Origin: an uncultured Clostridia bacterium
GTDB taxonomy: Bacteria > Bacillota > Clostridia > Oscillospirales > Acutalibacteraceae
Reading direction: 5' to 3'
NCBI GenBank assembly: GCA_947632045.1
Contig: CANRNQ010000004.1
Span: 58,184-122,183 of the forward strand
Length of the DNA stretch: 64,000 nt
This document shows positions 46,663-55,331 of this stretch, piece by piece (position 1 is the first letter of the stretch; every line of letters starts with the position of its first letter). Under the pieces are notes generated by a model. That model worked only from the letters and a program-made list of their open reading frames with translations, had not been told where the DNA came from and made no database searches. Made by a program: the position numbers and the translations under genes.

Positions 46663-47936
46663 TTTTCCGCCTCCCCGTTTGTCAAAACATATACCGCGGC
46701 GAGCTCTACGCAGCTTGCCGCTTCGATTATCTGCTCCTTTGTAACGGCAGATATTCTCTTTGCCGCCTCCTGCGGGGATAATATCTCATTTTCAAATATC
46801 TGAGATATATAAAAGCTCTCTATCGCGCTTATGCTGTCAGTCACCATGCCCGAGCTGTCCTCGACCGCAAGCTTGGCGGCGCTTATTTCAAAATCCGTTA
46901 TATTTCCGAGCTTCATCTGCTCTATTTGATTTAATATCTCGTTTTTCGCCTTTTCTATATTTTGATTTTCGACTCCGCTGTCCACCAATATTATGCCCTT
47001 TTGACGGTTATAGCTTGAGGCGCAGTAATAGCAGAGGCTCTGCTTTTCGCGCACGTTTACAAACAGCTTTGAGCTTGGCGTTCCGCCGAGGATAATGGCC
47101 ATAAGCTTTGCTGCGTCAACGCGGTCGTCGTTTACGTTTATTCCGCAGGAAAAGCCCATAACAAGCTTTGACTGAGCCACATTCTGTCGCTCTGTTTCCT
47201 CTTTTACTTTATCGTCGCGCTTAAACATTTTTGTTTCGATATTTTCGGGCGCGCGCTCTATTTTATTAAACTCGCTTTTAAAAAGCTCGCCCACCGCGTC
47301 CGCGTCGAGCTCGCCCGCCACCATTATATTCACCACCGAAGTGCTCAAAAGTCTTTGCCACGCGCTATAAAGCTGCTTTGGCGTGACAGACTTAAGCTGC
47401 TCGGGCGAGCCGTATTTTCTTATTCCGAAGCTGTCGTTTTCGCACATTATCCCGACGCAGCGCGTTATGGCGTAGCTCCTTTTTTCGTTTATTTCGGCCT
47501 GCATTGTTTCAAGCAGCTTTCTTCTCTCCTGCTCGGTATCGTAGCTTGAAAAGGCCTCTCCCTCGCGCTTCGGCTCGAACAGCATTTTGCAGAGCAGTCC
47601 TGCAAGCTCCTTTGAAAGCTTCTCTCCGTTTAGGGTATATCTGTCGTCAAGTCCTGTCATCGACAGGCTCAATTGCTGAAGGTCGCCCAGCTTTGCACAT
47701 TGGGTGCTCAGCGACGCGCCGTAGAGTCTGTTCATTTCGCGGTTGAGGCTGATGTAATCGGGGTACGCCTTGCAGGAGCGCCCCAAAAGCTGGATAAGCA
47801 GTGCGTTTTCGGCGGCTGTGTTCTCTCTCAGTGGGGTGGAGATATTGGCCGAGATTCTGCCGGTTTTAAAGCGCTCGTCTTTGACGCTGTTTAGAAATAT
47901 TCCGGAGTCGAGCTCGCGGCGGCTAAAATTTTCCAT
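46659..47936 (-). CDS. ymfF: M16 family peptidase-like protein, YmfF-like (no zinc motif)
   Basis: 425 residues with the M16 fold but no HxxEH; the equivalent region (ENALLIQLLGRSCKAYPDYI) has lost the ligands. GFSCGINVNDDRVDAAKLMA and LGGTPSSKLFVNVREKQSLC are typical. It probably forms a heterodimer with YmfH; related pairs are annotated as associated with EF-P modification. Start behind AAAGGA, giving MENFSRRELDSG; a longer frame would include that site. Confidence 0.9.
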   Translation of the reverse strand: MENFSRRELDSGIFLNSVKDERFKTGRISANISTPLRENTAAENALLIQLLGRSCKAYPDYISLNREMNRLYGASLSTQCAKLGDLQQLSLSMTGLDDRYTLNGEKLSKELAGLLCKMLFEPKREGEAFSSYDTEQERRKLLETMQAEINEKRSYAITRCVGIMCENDSFGIRKYGSPEQLKSVTPKQLYSAWQRLLSTSVVNIMVAGELDADAVGELFKSEFNKIERAPENIETKMFKRDDKVKEETERQNVAQSKLVMGFSCGINVNDDRVDAAKLMAIILGGTPSSKLFVNVREKQSLCYYCASSYNRQKGIILVDSGVENQNIEKAKNEILNQIEQMKLGNITDFEISAAKLAVEDSSGMVTDSISAIESFYISQIFENEILSPQEAAKRISAVTKEQIIEAASCVELAAVYVLTNGEAEK

Positions 47937-48096
47937 TTTGATTTTCCTTTCAGAAAAGAGTAAACGATTCTTTGCCATCGCTTTGGCGCGGAAGGTCGTT
48001 ATTATTAATATAACACAAAGCTTGGAAATATAAAAGAATTGATTGTAAATTTTTGCCTGCCATTCAAACCGAAGGCATATCTATGCTTACTTTTCT

Positions 48097-48660
48097 TTAC
48101 AAAAGCTCTACCGCGCCGTCCTCAAGGTGATATATTGCCCCGACAACCTCAAACCCGTCGTTTTCAAGGCTCTTGAAGTCGGGATTTTCTCTTATTAGCC
48201 TTACGCTGCGCTCGACGTTGAGGCGGCAGGCCGTGAGCTCGTCCCTTTCGCTGCCGATAGCTAAGGAAATTTCGTCGGTTATAAACTTTATATGGCCGTC
48301 GGGCTCGTGATTTATCGCCGCGTCTACCGCTCCGCAGTGGTCGTGGCCGAGGACTAATATAAGCCTGCACCCGAGGTGCTCCGCCGCGTATTCGATACTT
48401 CCGAGCTGATGGTCGTCGACTACGTTTCCGGCAACGCGTATGACAAACAGCTCGCCTATGCCGGCGCAGAAAATCGCCTCGGGTATCTCGCGCGAGTCGG
48501 AGCAGGCGAGAACGATAGCGTATGGCCTTTGGCCGTTTGCGCAGGTTTCGCGCCTTATTTTAGGGGAAATATCCCCGGGGTTTGTCGCCGAGCTTATGTA
48601 TTTTTTGTTTCCGTCAATGAGCCTTTGCATAGCCTCATGTGCGCTCAGATTTTTTATCAT
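48097..48660 (-). CDS. Beta-class carbonic anhydrase
   Basis: 187 residues. Zinc ligands Cys in VLACSDSREIPEAIFCAGIG and His/Cys in LVLGHDHCGAVDAA, with the catalytic Asp-Arg dyad in CSDSR. FVIRVAGNVVDDHQLGSIEY is typical. Hydrates CO2 to bicarbonate in the cytoplasm. Strong AGGAGG before the ATG. Monocistronic; its 5' side is family 2 repeat B. Confidence 0.95.
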   Translation of the reverse strand: MIKNLSAHEAMQRLIDGNKKYISSATNPGDISPKIRRETCANGQRPYAIVLACSDSREIPEAIFCAGIGELFVIRVAGNVVDDHQLGSIEYAAEHLGCRLILVLGHDHCGAVDAAINHEPDGHIKFITDEISLAIGSERDELTACRLNVERSVRLIRENPDFKSLENDGFEVVGAIYHLEDGAVELL

Positions 48661-48720
48661 TTTATTTTCCTCCTAACACCAGATGTGTTTTTTTGGCTTG
48701 CAGCCTAAGACCGCCTCTTG

Positions 48721-49070
48721 CCGATTGCAGAATAACCGACTTGCGCCGGTCATTCTGCTGATTAACATTATTTCTATTTGCAGGAGGAGCCGACGCTCCT
48801 CCTGCACCTCCACCCTCTCGTTCAAGGGTTTTTGCTTAAATTAAGCTTTTTGCATACGAAAAGCCGCTTTTTTAATAAGCTAATATTCCTTGAAAAATTA
48901 AAGGTTTTGCAGTCCAAGACTGCCTCTCGCCGAGTGCAGAATAACCGACTTGCGCCGGTCATTCTGCTGATTAACATTATTTCTATTTGCAGGAGGAGCC
49001 GGCGCTCCTCCTGCACCTCCACCCTCTCGCTCAATGGCTTTTGCTTAAATTAAGCTTTTGCGCCCGTAAA
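48721..49070. repeat. Family 2 repeat B (two tandem units, period about 209 bases)
   Basis: Unit 1 and unit 2 carry ACCGACTTGCGCCGGT at 48735 and 48944. Each unit continues with CATTCTGCTGATTAACATTA, a hairpin AGGAGGAGC/GCTCCTCCT, then CACCTCCACCCTCTCG and TTTTGCTTAAATTAAGCTTT. Differences between units are single bases. No coding sense; the remainder up to the proS promoter (49071-49212) is unassigned. Confidence 0.8.
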
Positions 49071-49212
49071 GCGGCGGTCGGTGGGAGCATAAATAAAAAT
49101 CATTTTGGGGCGGGAGCATCATTTTAGAGCCTTTGCCCTTTTATTAGATTGTATACTGCAATGGAATTTTTTTCAATAAAAATATACGGGCCGAGCCGAG
49201 CTTAAAAAAATG

Positions 49213-49241
49213 TTGAAAAAAGAGCCGCCTTTAGGTATAAT
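49213..49241 (+). promoter_or_regulatory. Promoter of proS-metA
   Basis: TTGAAA, 17 bases, TATAAT; the proS start lies about 150 bases downstream. Confidence 0.85.
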
Positions 49242-49247
49242 TAAAAT

Positions 49248-49380
49248 GTTTTAATCGCAGAGGATCTGCGATGTGCAGGTCGCGAAAGCGGAGAGCGACG
49301 TCTGCTGTCGGGTCATATCTTTGAGCGCGGCTTTTTGCCGAAGGCGCTTTTCCCGAAGCCGACCGCTTAGTTTTATGTAG
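49248..49380 (+). promoter_or_regulatory. Structured 5' leader of proS, possible attenuator
   Basis: A hairpin TCGCAGA/TCTGCGA near 49254, a stem GTCGC/GCGAC extended by GCAG/CTGC near 49277-49304, then AGCGC...GCGCT enclosing GGC-TTTTT-GCC and followed by TTTT near 49325-49352, a possible weak intrinsic terminator. I found no T-box antiterminator motif and no riboswitch consensus that I know. Confidence 0.4.
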
Positions 49381-49394
49381 TAGGAGTGTTAAAA

Positions 49395-50840
49395 ATGGCA
49401 AAGAACAACGACAAGAAGCTCGTCAAGGAGATAACCTCAATGGACGAGGACTTTGCAAAATGGTACACGGATATTGTAAAAAAGGCGGAGCTGATAGAAT
49501 ACACAAGCGTAAAGGGTTGTATGGTAATAAGACCCTACGGCTACGCCATTTGGGAGAATATTCAGAGAATACTCGACGGAATGTTCAAGGAAACCGGTCA
49601 CGAGAACGTGTGTATGCCTATGTTCATACCGGAGAGCCTTTTGCAAAAGGAGAAGGATCACGTTGAGGGCTTTGCGCCTGAGGTAGCATGGGTGACTCAC
49701 GGGGGCAACGAAAAGCTTGAGGACAGGCTGTGCGTCCGTCCGACCTCGGAAACGCTCTTCTGCGAGCATTACGCAAACATCATACACAGCTGGAGAGATC
49801 TGCCCAAGCTGTATAATCAGTGGGTGAGCGTTGTGCGCTGGGAAAAGACCACTCGCCCCTTCCTGCGCAGCCGTGAGTTTTTATGGCAGGAGGGTCACAC
49901 CATACACGCTACCGCCGAGGAGGCGATAGAGGAAACCGAGAGAATGCTCAACGTATATGCCCGCTTTTGCGAGGAAAGCCTCGCCATGCCCGTTGTGAAG
50001 GGCAGAAAAACCGAGAGCGACAAGTTTGCCGGAGCAGAGGCCACCTATGCGATAGAGGCGCTTATGCACGACGGCAAGGCGCTTCAGGCCGGAACCTCCC
50101 ACTATTTCGGAGACGGCTTTGCAAAGGCCTTTGACATCACATATACAAACAAGGACAACAAGCTCGTAAATCCGTTCCAGACCTCTTGGGGCATGACGAC
50201 AAGGCTAATCGGAGCCATTATAATGACTCACGGCGACGACAACGGCCTTGTGCTGCCTCCGGCGGTTGCGCCTATACAGGCGGTGATAGTTCCCATAGCC
50301 CAGCACAAGCCGGGCGTGCTTGAAAAGGCCGAGGAGCTCAGAGCTCGCCTTTCAAAGACGATAAGGGTAAAGACAGACGACAGCGACAACAGCCCGGGCT
50401 GGAAATTCGCCGAATATGAGATGAAGGGCGTTCCAATCAGGATAGAGTTGGGGCCGAGGGATATTGAAAATAATCAGTGTGTTCTTGTGACGAGGCACAA
50501 CGGAGAAAAGAGCGTAGCGAGTCTTGACGGAATAGAGGAAGAAATCGCAAAAAAGCTCGGCGAGGTTCGCGACGGTCTTTACAGCAAGGCTCTCGAAAAC
50601 CGCGAGAAAAGAACCTACGCCTGCACAAGCCTGGACGAGATAACGAAAACACTTGAACAGCGCGGCGACGGCTTTGTCAAGGCTATGTGGTGCGGCGACG
50701 AGGCTTGCGAGGACAAGGTAAAGGAGATAACGGGAGTGGGCTCGCGCTGTATACCCTTTGAGCAGGAGCATTTGAGCGACTGCTGCGTGTGCTGCGGCAA
50801 GCCCGCGAAGCATATGGTTTACTGGGGCAAGGCTTATTGA
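49395..50840 (+). CDS. proS: Prolyl-tRNA synthetase (short, archaeal/eukaryal-like type)
   Basis: 481 residues, the length of the type without the YbaK-like editing insertion. Class II motifs: [75 protein letters not shown], and [20 protein letters not shown]. The zinc-binding C-terminus ends [20 protein letters not shown] with the terminal Tyr typical of this type. Start behind GGAGTG. metA follows after 38 bases. Confidence 0.96.
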   Translation: MAKNNDKKLVKEITSMDEDFAKWYTDIVKKAELIEYTSVKGCMVIRPYGYAIWENIQRILDGMFKETGHENVCMPMFIPESLLQKEKDHVEGFAPEVAWVTHGGNEKLEDRLCVRPTSETLFCEHYANIIHSWRDLPKLYNQWVSVVRWEKTTRPFLRSREFLWQEGHTIHATAEEAIEETERMLNVYARFCEESLAMPVVKGRKTESDKFAGAEATYAIEALMHDGKALQAGTSHYFGDGFAKAFDITYTNKDNKLVNPFQTSWGMTTRLIGAIIMTHGDDNGLVLPPAVAPIQAVIVPIAQHKPGVLEKAEELRARLSKTIRVKTDDSDNSPGWKFAEYEMKGVPIRIELGPRDIENNQCVLVTRHNGEKSVASLDGIEEEIAKKLGEVRDGLYSKALENREKRTYACTSLDEITKTLEQRGDGFVKAMWCGDEACEDKVKEITGVGSRCIPFEQEHLSDCCVCCGKPAKHMVYWGKAY

Positions 50841-50878
50841 TTGCGCCCTATTGAACTTTTGGGGGAGAATGATGTGAA

Positions 50879-51811
50879 ATGCCAATAAAAATACCGAGCG
50901 ATTTGCCGGCATTTGCCCTTTTGGAGTCGGAGAACGTCTTTGTAATGCCGGAGGAGCGCGCGATAAAGCAGGACATAAGGCCGCTTAAAATTATTCTTTT
51001 AAACCTTATGCCCACAAAGATAGACACCGAAAATCAGCTTTTGCGCCTTTTGGGAAACAGCCCGCTTCAGGTGGACGTAGAGCTTTTGCAGACTGCGACT
51101 CATAAATCTAAGAACACCTTGCAGAGCCACCTTGAGAATTTTTACAAGACCTTTGACCAAATCAAGGGGAACAGCTATGACGGAATGATAATAACCGGAG
51201 CGCCCGTCGAGATGATGAAATTTGAAGAGGTGGACTACTGGGACGAGCTTTGCGAGATAATGAGCTGGAGCAAGAAAAACGTCTATTCCACAATACATAT
51301 CTGCTGGGGCGCTCAGGCCGGACTTTACTATCATTTTGGCGTTGACAAGCACGAGCTTGGCGGCAAGATAAGCGGAATTTACACTCACACCGTGCACAAT
51401 CACAACCACCCCTTGATGAGGGGCTTCGACGACTGCTTTTCCATGCCGCACTCGAGATACACCGGCGTTTATGAGCAGGACATTGAGCGCCACCGCGAGC
51501 TTGAAATACTCGCGACCTCGCGCTGCGCCGGAGTTTCTATAATATGCAACAAAAACGGAAGGCAGTTTTTTGTTATGGGGCACGCCGAGTACGACCGCAA
51601 CACCCTTGCAAATGAATATTTCCGCGACGTAAGCCGGGGGATAAACCCTTCGATACCCTTTAATTATTTTCCGGATAACGACCCGTCGAAGCGGCCTGCT
51701 ATGACCTGGCGCAGCAACGCGAATTTGCTTTTTACAAACTGGCTCAATTACTATGTATATCAGCAGACTCCGTATCATCTTGAGGATCTAAAGGCGATGC
51801 TCTTTGAATAG
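50879..51811 (+). CDS. metA: Homoserine O-acyltransferase MetA
   Basis: Acylates homoserine with acetyl- or succinyl-CoA in methionine synthesis. 310 residues. Motifs: [40 protein letters not shown], the nucleophile [19 protein letters not shown] (Cys near 142), and [18 protein letters not shown] with the His-Glu pair. Acetyl versus succinyl preference cannot be decided by eye. Co-transcribed with proS; no SAM riboswitch is visible between them. Closed by a strong terminator. Confidence 0.95.
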   Translation: MPIKIPSDLPAFALLESENVFVMPEERAIKQDIRPLKIILLNLMPTKIDTENQLLRLLGNSPLQVDVELLQTATHKSKNTLQSHLENFYKTFDQIKGNSYDGMIITGAPVEMMKFEEVDYWDELCEIMSWSKKNVYSTIHICWGAQAGLYYHFGVDKHELGGKISGIYTHTVHNHNHPLMRGFDDCFSMPHSRYTGVYEQDIERHRELEILATSRCAGVSIICNKNGRQFFVMGHAEYDRNTLANEYFRDVSRGINPSIPFNYFPDNDPSKRPAMTWRSNANLLFTNWLNYYVYQQTPYHLEDLKAMLFE

Positions 51812-51818
51812 TTTAAGG

Positions 51819-51848
51819 AAAGAGGGAAGCGCGGCTTCCCTCTTTTAA
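51819..51848 (+). terminator. Terminator of proS-metA
   Basis: AGAGGGAAGC and GCTTCCCTCT, 3-base loop, followed by TTTAATA. Confidence 0.9.
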
Positions 51849-51872
51849 TATTCCATTTTTCTCTCGCCTACC

Positions 51873-52375
51873 GCAGCCTTACCGACTTGCGCCGGTAAGG
51901 CTGCTACTTTAATATTAGATTATTTTTTGGGGGAGCCGGCGCTCCCCCAAAGGCCCCCGCTTCCTCGCGCAAGCTTTCATTTTTTATTTGACTCTCTGCG
52001 CCGCTCAAAGATTCAGATAGTTTAAGTTTAAGTAATTAACAAGCCTTGGTAAGGGGCAACGTCGCAAAGCAGCAAGCTTTCCACCTTTAATATTATATTA
52101 TTTTTTGTAGGAGCTGCGCTCCCCCAAAGCCGCCGCTTCCTCGCACAAGCGTTTATTTTTAGCTCCGCTCTCCGAGCAAAGCTAATTTATATAAATAAAG
52201 GATTAATTCAAGCAAAGCCTTTTAGCAAGCGGCAGGACTTGGAAACGGCTCGGAAAGATAAATTAAAAATAAAACATTGTGCGAGAAAGTGGAGGGCAGG
52301 AGGAGCCTTAGCTCCTCCTGCAAATAAATTAAATATCAAGCAGCAGAGCAAGCGGCGCAAGTCGGTTGCCCTGCG
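51873..52375. repeat. Family 2 repeat C (about 500 bases, bounded by facing palindromes)
   Basis: Left hairpin GCAGCCTTACC/GGTAAGGCTGC (51873-51904) is identical to copy A's left hairpin. The right end carries AGCGGCGCAAGTCGGT (52351), nearly the reverse complement of the core. Inside, a unit of a GC hairpin (GGGGGAGC/GCTCCCCC), CGCTTCCTCGC and a T-rich stretch occurs twice (51929 and 52110), and AGGAGGAGC/GCTCCTCCT once more at 52300. No credible gene. Confidence 0.78.
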
Positions 52376-52461
52376 GTCGGCGAGTATGAAAGCCATAAAA
52401 ACATAAGCTCCATAAAATGGATATAAGGGAATACAAAGGGGGCGCGCAGCCACCTTTTGCG

Positions 52462-52746
52462 TTATAGTTTTGGAAAAGGGAAAAAGCCCTTTCTTTTTTT
52501 TCGCGGCGGGCAGGCATAATCGACAATTATTGCGTCCTCGCCGATAAGCTTGATATTGTCCCAGCCTATAGTTATATCGTTGCGCTTACCGAAAATGCCG
52601 AGGAAGCGAAACCTTCCGTATATAACGATGGATACGAGCTTGGCGCAGCAGGTGTCTATCTCAACGTCGTCTACAAATCCGAGCCGAGTTCCGTCGCCGG
52701 CGCTTATCACCTCCTTATGTCTAAGGTCAACAATTCTGCATCTCAT
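52462..52746 (-). CDS. YlmC/YmxH family PRC-barrel sporulation protein
   Basis: 94 residues starting MRCRIVDLRHKEVISAGDGT, then LGFVDDVEIDTCCAKLVSIV and DITIGWDNIKLIGEDAIIVD. This is the PRC-barrel pattern of YlmC/YmxH, linked to sporulation in Bacilli and Clostridia. Start behind GAGGTGAT. Divergent from the PAP2 gene. Confidence 0.88.
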   Translation of the reverse strand: MRCRIVDLRHKEVISAGDGTRLGFVDDVEIDTCCAKLVSIVIYGRFRFLGIFGKRNDITIGWDNIKLIGEDAIIVDYACPPRKKRKGFFPFPKL

Positions 52747-52937
52747 CAAATCACCTCGCAAATATTTATGATACAAGGCAAAATATGATGATTTATTTTT
52801 TAAGCGGAGCCTTGGGGCGCGGCAATATTTTTGAGTGTAAAAACAATGCTTTTGGTTGCCATAAAAGGGTTATTGACGACTTACACTTGCGCGCAGCGAA
52901 GCTATGGTGTAAAATAGTACGTAAAAGGAGGTTTTGT

Positions 52938-53888
52938 ATGGATATACAATATTTATTATCGCTGCAATGGCTTAGAGAAAGCATGGGCGGCGTGTTCAAC
53001 GACTTTTTCGTTCAGATGAGCGACCTATCCTACGGCATTTTCATTTGGATGCTCGCGTGCGTTATGTTCTGGGCGGTCGACAAGAAAAGCGGCGGTTTTC
53101 TGTTTTTGAATATCGGCTTTTCAAGATTTTTTATGCAGGTGCTAAAGCTTACATTCTGCGTGTACCGGCCTTGGATTAGATCGGACAAAATAGTTCCGAT
53201 AGAAAAGGCGTCGGGATATTCCTTTCCGAGCGGGCACAGTGTGACGGCGGCGGCAAATTATACGACGGTGATCGAACGATACAGAAGCTACAAGCCGCTT
53301 TGCGTTCTTATGGCTGTTATGCTGCTGTTGACCATGTTCTCAAGAAATTACATAGGCGTGCATACTCCTCAGGACGTTCTTGTGGGCGCTCTGCTCGGTA
53401 TACTTGTCGTTATAATCGGCTCTAAGGTTTGGGAGTGGATAGACAAGGATCCAAAGCGGGATTATATAATCCCCTGCGTAGGCATAATGCTTACCGCGGC
53501 CTTCCTGATTTATATTTCGGTAAAATCATATCCCATGGATTATGTAAACGGCGAGCTTTTGGTTGACCCGAATAAAATGATGAAGGACGGCTTTAAGGAT
53601 GCGGGAAGGTTACTTGGCGTAACGCTCGGGTGGTTTATCGAGAGGCGCTTTGTAAAATTCACCTTAGACGTTCCGGTTATACAGAGGATTTCAAGGTGCT
53701 GCTTTGGCGTGCTTTTGATAATACTTTACGAAAACGCCTTTATACCGGCAATTTCCGGCTTGGTGAGCTCGTCGTGGATAAGCTTTGCCCTGACCTTTGC
53801 AGAGCTTATAGTGTTTATGGTGATTTATCCGCTCTGCTTTAAAAAGCTTGAAGCAACAAGACTTTTCAGGGTTAAGCAGGCGGGCTGA
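52938..53888 (+). CDS. PAP2-family membrane phosphatase
   Basis: 316 residues, several membrane helices. The three phosphatase motifs are present: KLTFCVYRPW, SFPSGHSVTAA and SRNYIGVHTPQDVLVG. Likely acts on lipid phosphates such as phosphatidic acid or undecaprenyl pyrophosphate. AAAGGAGG precedes this ATG; an upstream in-frame extension from 52785 lacks a site. A weak promoter TTGCGC, 17 bases, TAAAAT lies at 52887-52915. Confidence 0.9.
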   Translation: MDIQYLLSLQWLRESMGGVFNDFFVQMSDLSYGIFIWMLACVMFWAVDKKSGGFLFLNIGFSRFFMQVLKLTFCVYRPWIRSDKIVPIEKASGYSFPSGHSVTAAANYTTVIERYRSYKPLCVLMAVMLLLTMFSRNYIGVHTPQDVLVGALLGILVVIIGSKVWEWIDKDPKRDYIIPCVGIMLTAAFLIYISVKSYPMDYVNGELLVDPNKMMKDGFKDAGRLLGVTLGWFIERRFVKFTLDVPVIQRISRCCFGVLLIILYENAFIPAISGLVSSSWISFALTFAELIVFMVIYPLCFKKLEATRLFRVKQAG

Positions 53889-53944
53889 GCGAAGCCATAG
53901 AAAAAAACATAAATAACATAAATAATTTTAATTAAAGCTATTTA

Positions 53945-53994
53945 AACCGCGGCGGACATTATATAACGCAAATGTCCGCCGCGGTTCTTGTTTT
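53945..53994 (+). terminator. Terminator of the PAP2 gene
   Basis: AACCGCGGCGGACATT and AATGTCCGCCGCGGTT form a 16-bp perfect stem followed by CTTGTTTT; the strongest hairpin terminator in the window. Confidence 0.92.
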
Positions 53995-54072
53995 AGAGGT
54001 TAAAATTTTAAATTCGCAGATTTATCGTGCTTTCATATTTCGGAATTTTACATGATTTTACATTTACTCTCT

Positions 54073-55005
54073 TTATATTATCCAATCCCAAAATTCGCCG
54101 TTTTTATTCTCGCTTTGACGGTTCAGGCTAAATTCAAGCTCGGGGCTTTTCATGCTGACTCTCATACCCTCGGACACGGAGCTGACTATAAACGAGTTGC
54201 CTCCTATTGTAGCGTCCTTGCCTATGACCGTTTCGCCGCCGAGTATTGAGGTTCCGGAATAAATCGTCACGTTGTCGCCTATGGTCGGGTGGCGCTTTAC
54301 TCCCTTGAGCTGCTGGCCCTTCCTTGTTGAGAGCGCGCCGAGCGTTACGCCCTGATATATCTTTACATTATCGCCTATTTCGGTGGTTTCGCCTATTACT
54401 ATGCCCGTGCCGTGGTCAATGAAAAAATATCTGCCTATCGTCGCGCCGGGGTGAATGTCTATTCCTGTTATGCTGTGGGCGTATTCGGTCATTATCCTCG
54501 GTATCATAGGTACGCCGAGCGTGAACAGCTCGTGGGCTATGCGGTAAACCGTTATTGCGAGCAGCCCGGGGTAAGAAAATATTATTTCGTCGGTGCTGTA
54601 TGCCGCAGGATCCCCGTTATACGCCGCCTGTACGTCGGTGTTGAGATATTCGCGCAGCTTCGGCAGCTTGCCCAAAAACTCCTGCACTATGATATCAGCC
54701 TCTTTTTCAACCGCAGTTTTACCCTTGTCGGCGCACTGCTCTCTGTTGCACAGGGCTTTTATCACCTGTTTTTTCAAGTTATACTGCACAAACTCTATTC
54801 TCTCGCCGACGATGAACTTTATATACTCGCTTCTGACCTTGTTTGTATCAAAAAAGCCCGGGAACAGCAGCTTTCTTATCTCCTGCACAAGCTCTATGAC
54901 CATGTCCTTGTTTATGATATTTGCGGCGTCAAGGTGACTTGTCAGCTTGGACTCCTTGTAGCTTTCAAGAATAATGTCCACTAATTTTTCTGTACTGTTT
55001 TCCAT
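54073..55005 (-). CDS. cysE: Serine O-acetyltransferase
   Basis: 310 residues, the longer EpsC/clostridial form. The catalytic left-handed beta-helix carries GIDIHPGATIGRYFFIDHGT, GIVIGETTEIGDNVKIYQGV and KRHPTIGDNVTIYSGTSILG. It acetylates serine for cysteine synthesis. GGAGAGTG precedes this ATG (MENSTEKLV); an upstream frame has no site. No cysK neighbour and no T-box seen. Confidence 0.94.
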   Translation of the reverse strand: MENSTEKLVDIILESYKESKLTSHLDAANIINKDMVIELVQEIRKLLFPGFFDTNKVRSEYIKFIVGERIEFVQYNLKKQVIKALCNREQCADKGKTAVEKEADIIVQEFLGKLPKLREYLNTDVQAAYNGDPAAYSTDEIIFSYPGLLAITVYRIAHELFTLGVPMIPRIMTEYAHSITGIDIHPGATIGRYFFIDHGTGIVIGETTEIGDNVKIYQGVTLGALSTRKGQQLKGVKRHPTIGDNVTIYSGTSILGGETVIGKDATIGGNSFIVSSVSEGMRVSMKSPELEFSLNRQSENKNGEFWDWII

Positions 55006-55124
55006 ATGCTCACTCTCCGGAAGGTGTAGTATTTCATTATACAAATACTCTAACACAGGAAGCTCTCCGTGTCAATTTAAGGGCGCTTTTATTCGCTCGA
55101 TTTTTGGCAAATTCAGCGCGGGGC

Positions 55125-55263
55125 GCTTTGGGGGCGGCGACCCGAGTTGCCGCAGGCAACTCGAAAAAACGCGGCGCGCATTGAAGGTGCAGCCTTATAG
55201 AACGAAGATTTGCCGCGTTTTGGCTTCCCCGCGCAGCGGGGAAGCGGTCGCCGCCCCCAAAGC
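55125..55263. repeat. Cloverleaf repeat, copy 9
   Basis: An 18-bp perfect core stem GCTTTGGGGGCGGCGACC (55125-55142) with 55246-55263. Left hairpin GTTGC/GGCAAC, central stem AAAACGCGGC with CCGCGTTTT, right hairpin CTTCCCCG/CGGGGAAG. Between the divergent cysE and PH-domain genes. Confidence 0.85.
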
Positions 55264-55331
55264 CGTCGCGCGCGAAACGCGCGTATATCATATCCCCGCG
55301 GATTTTGCGCAAACTAACCACGGTGATATAT

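Noticed and set aside
43417..52375. CRISPR array
   Set aside because: The repeats are few, irregularly spaced and partly inverted, with no uniform spacers and no cas genes.
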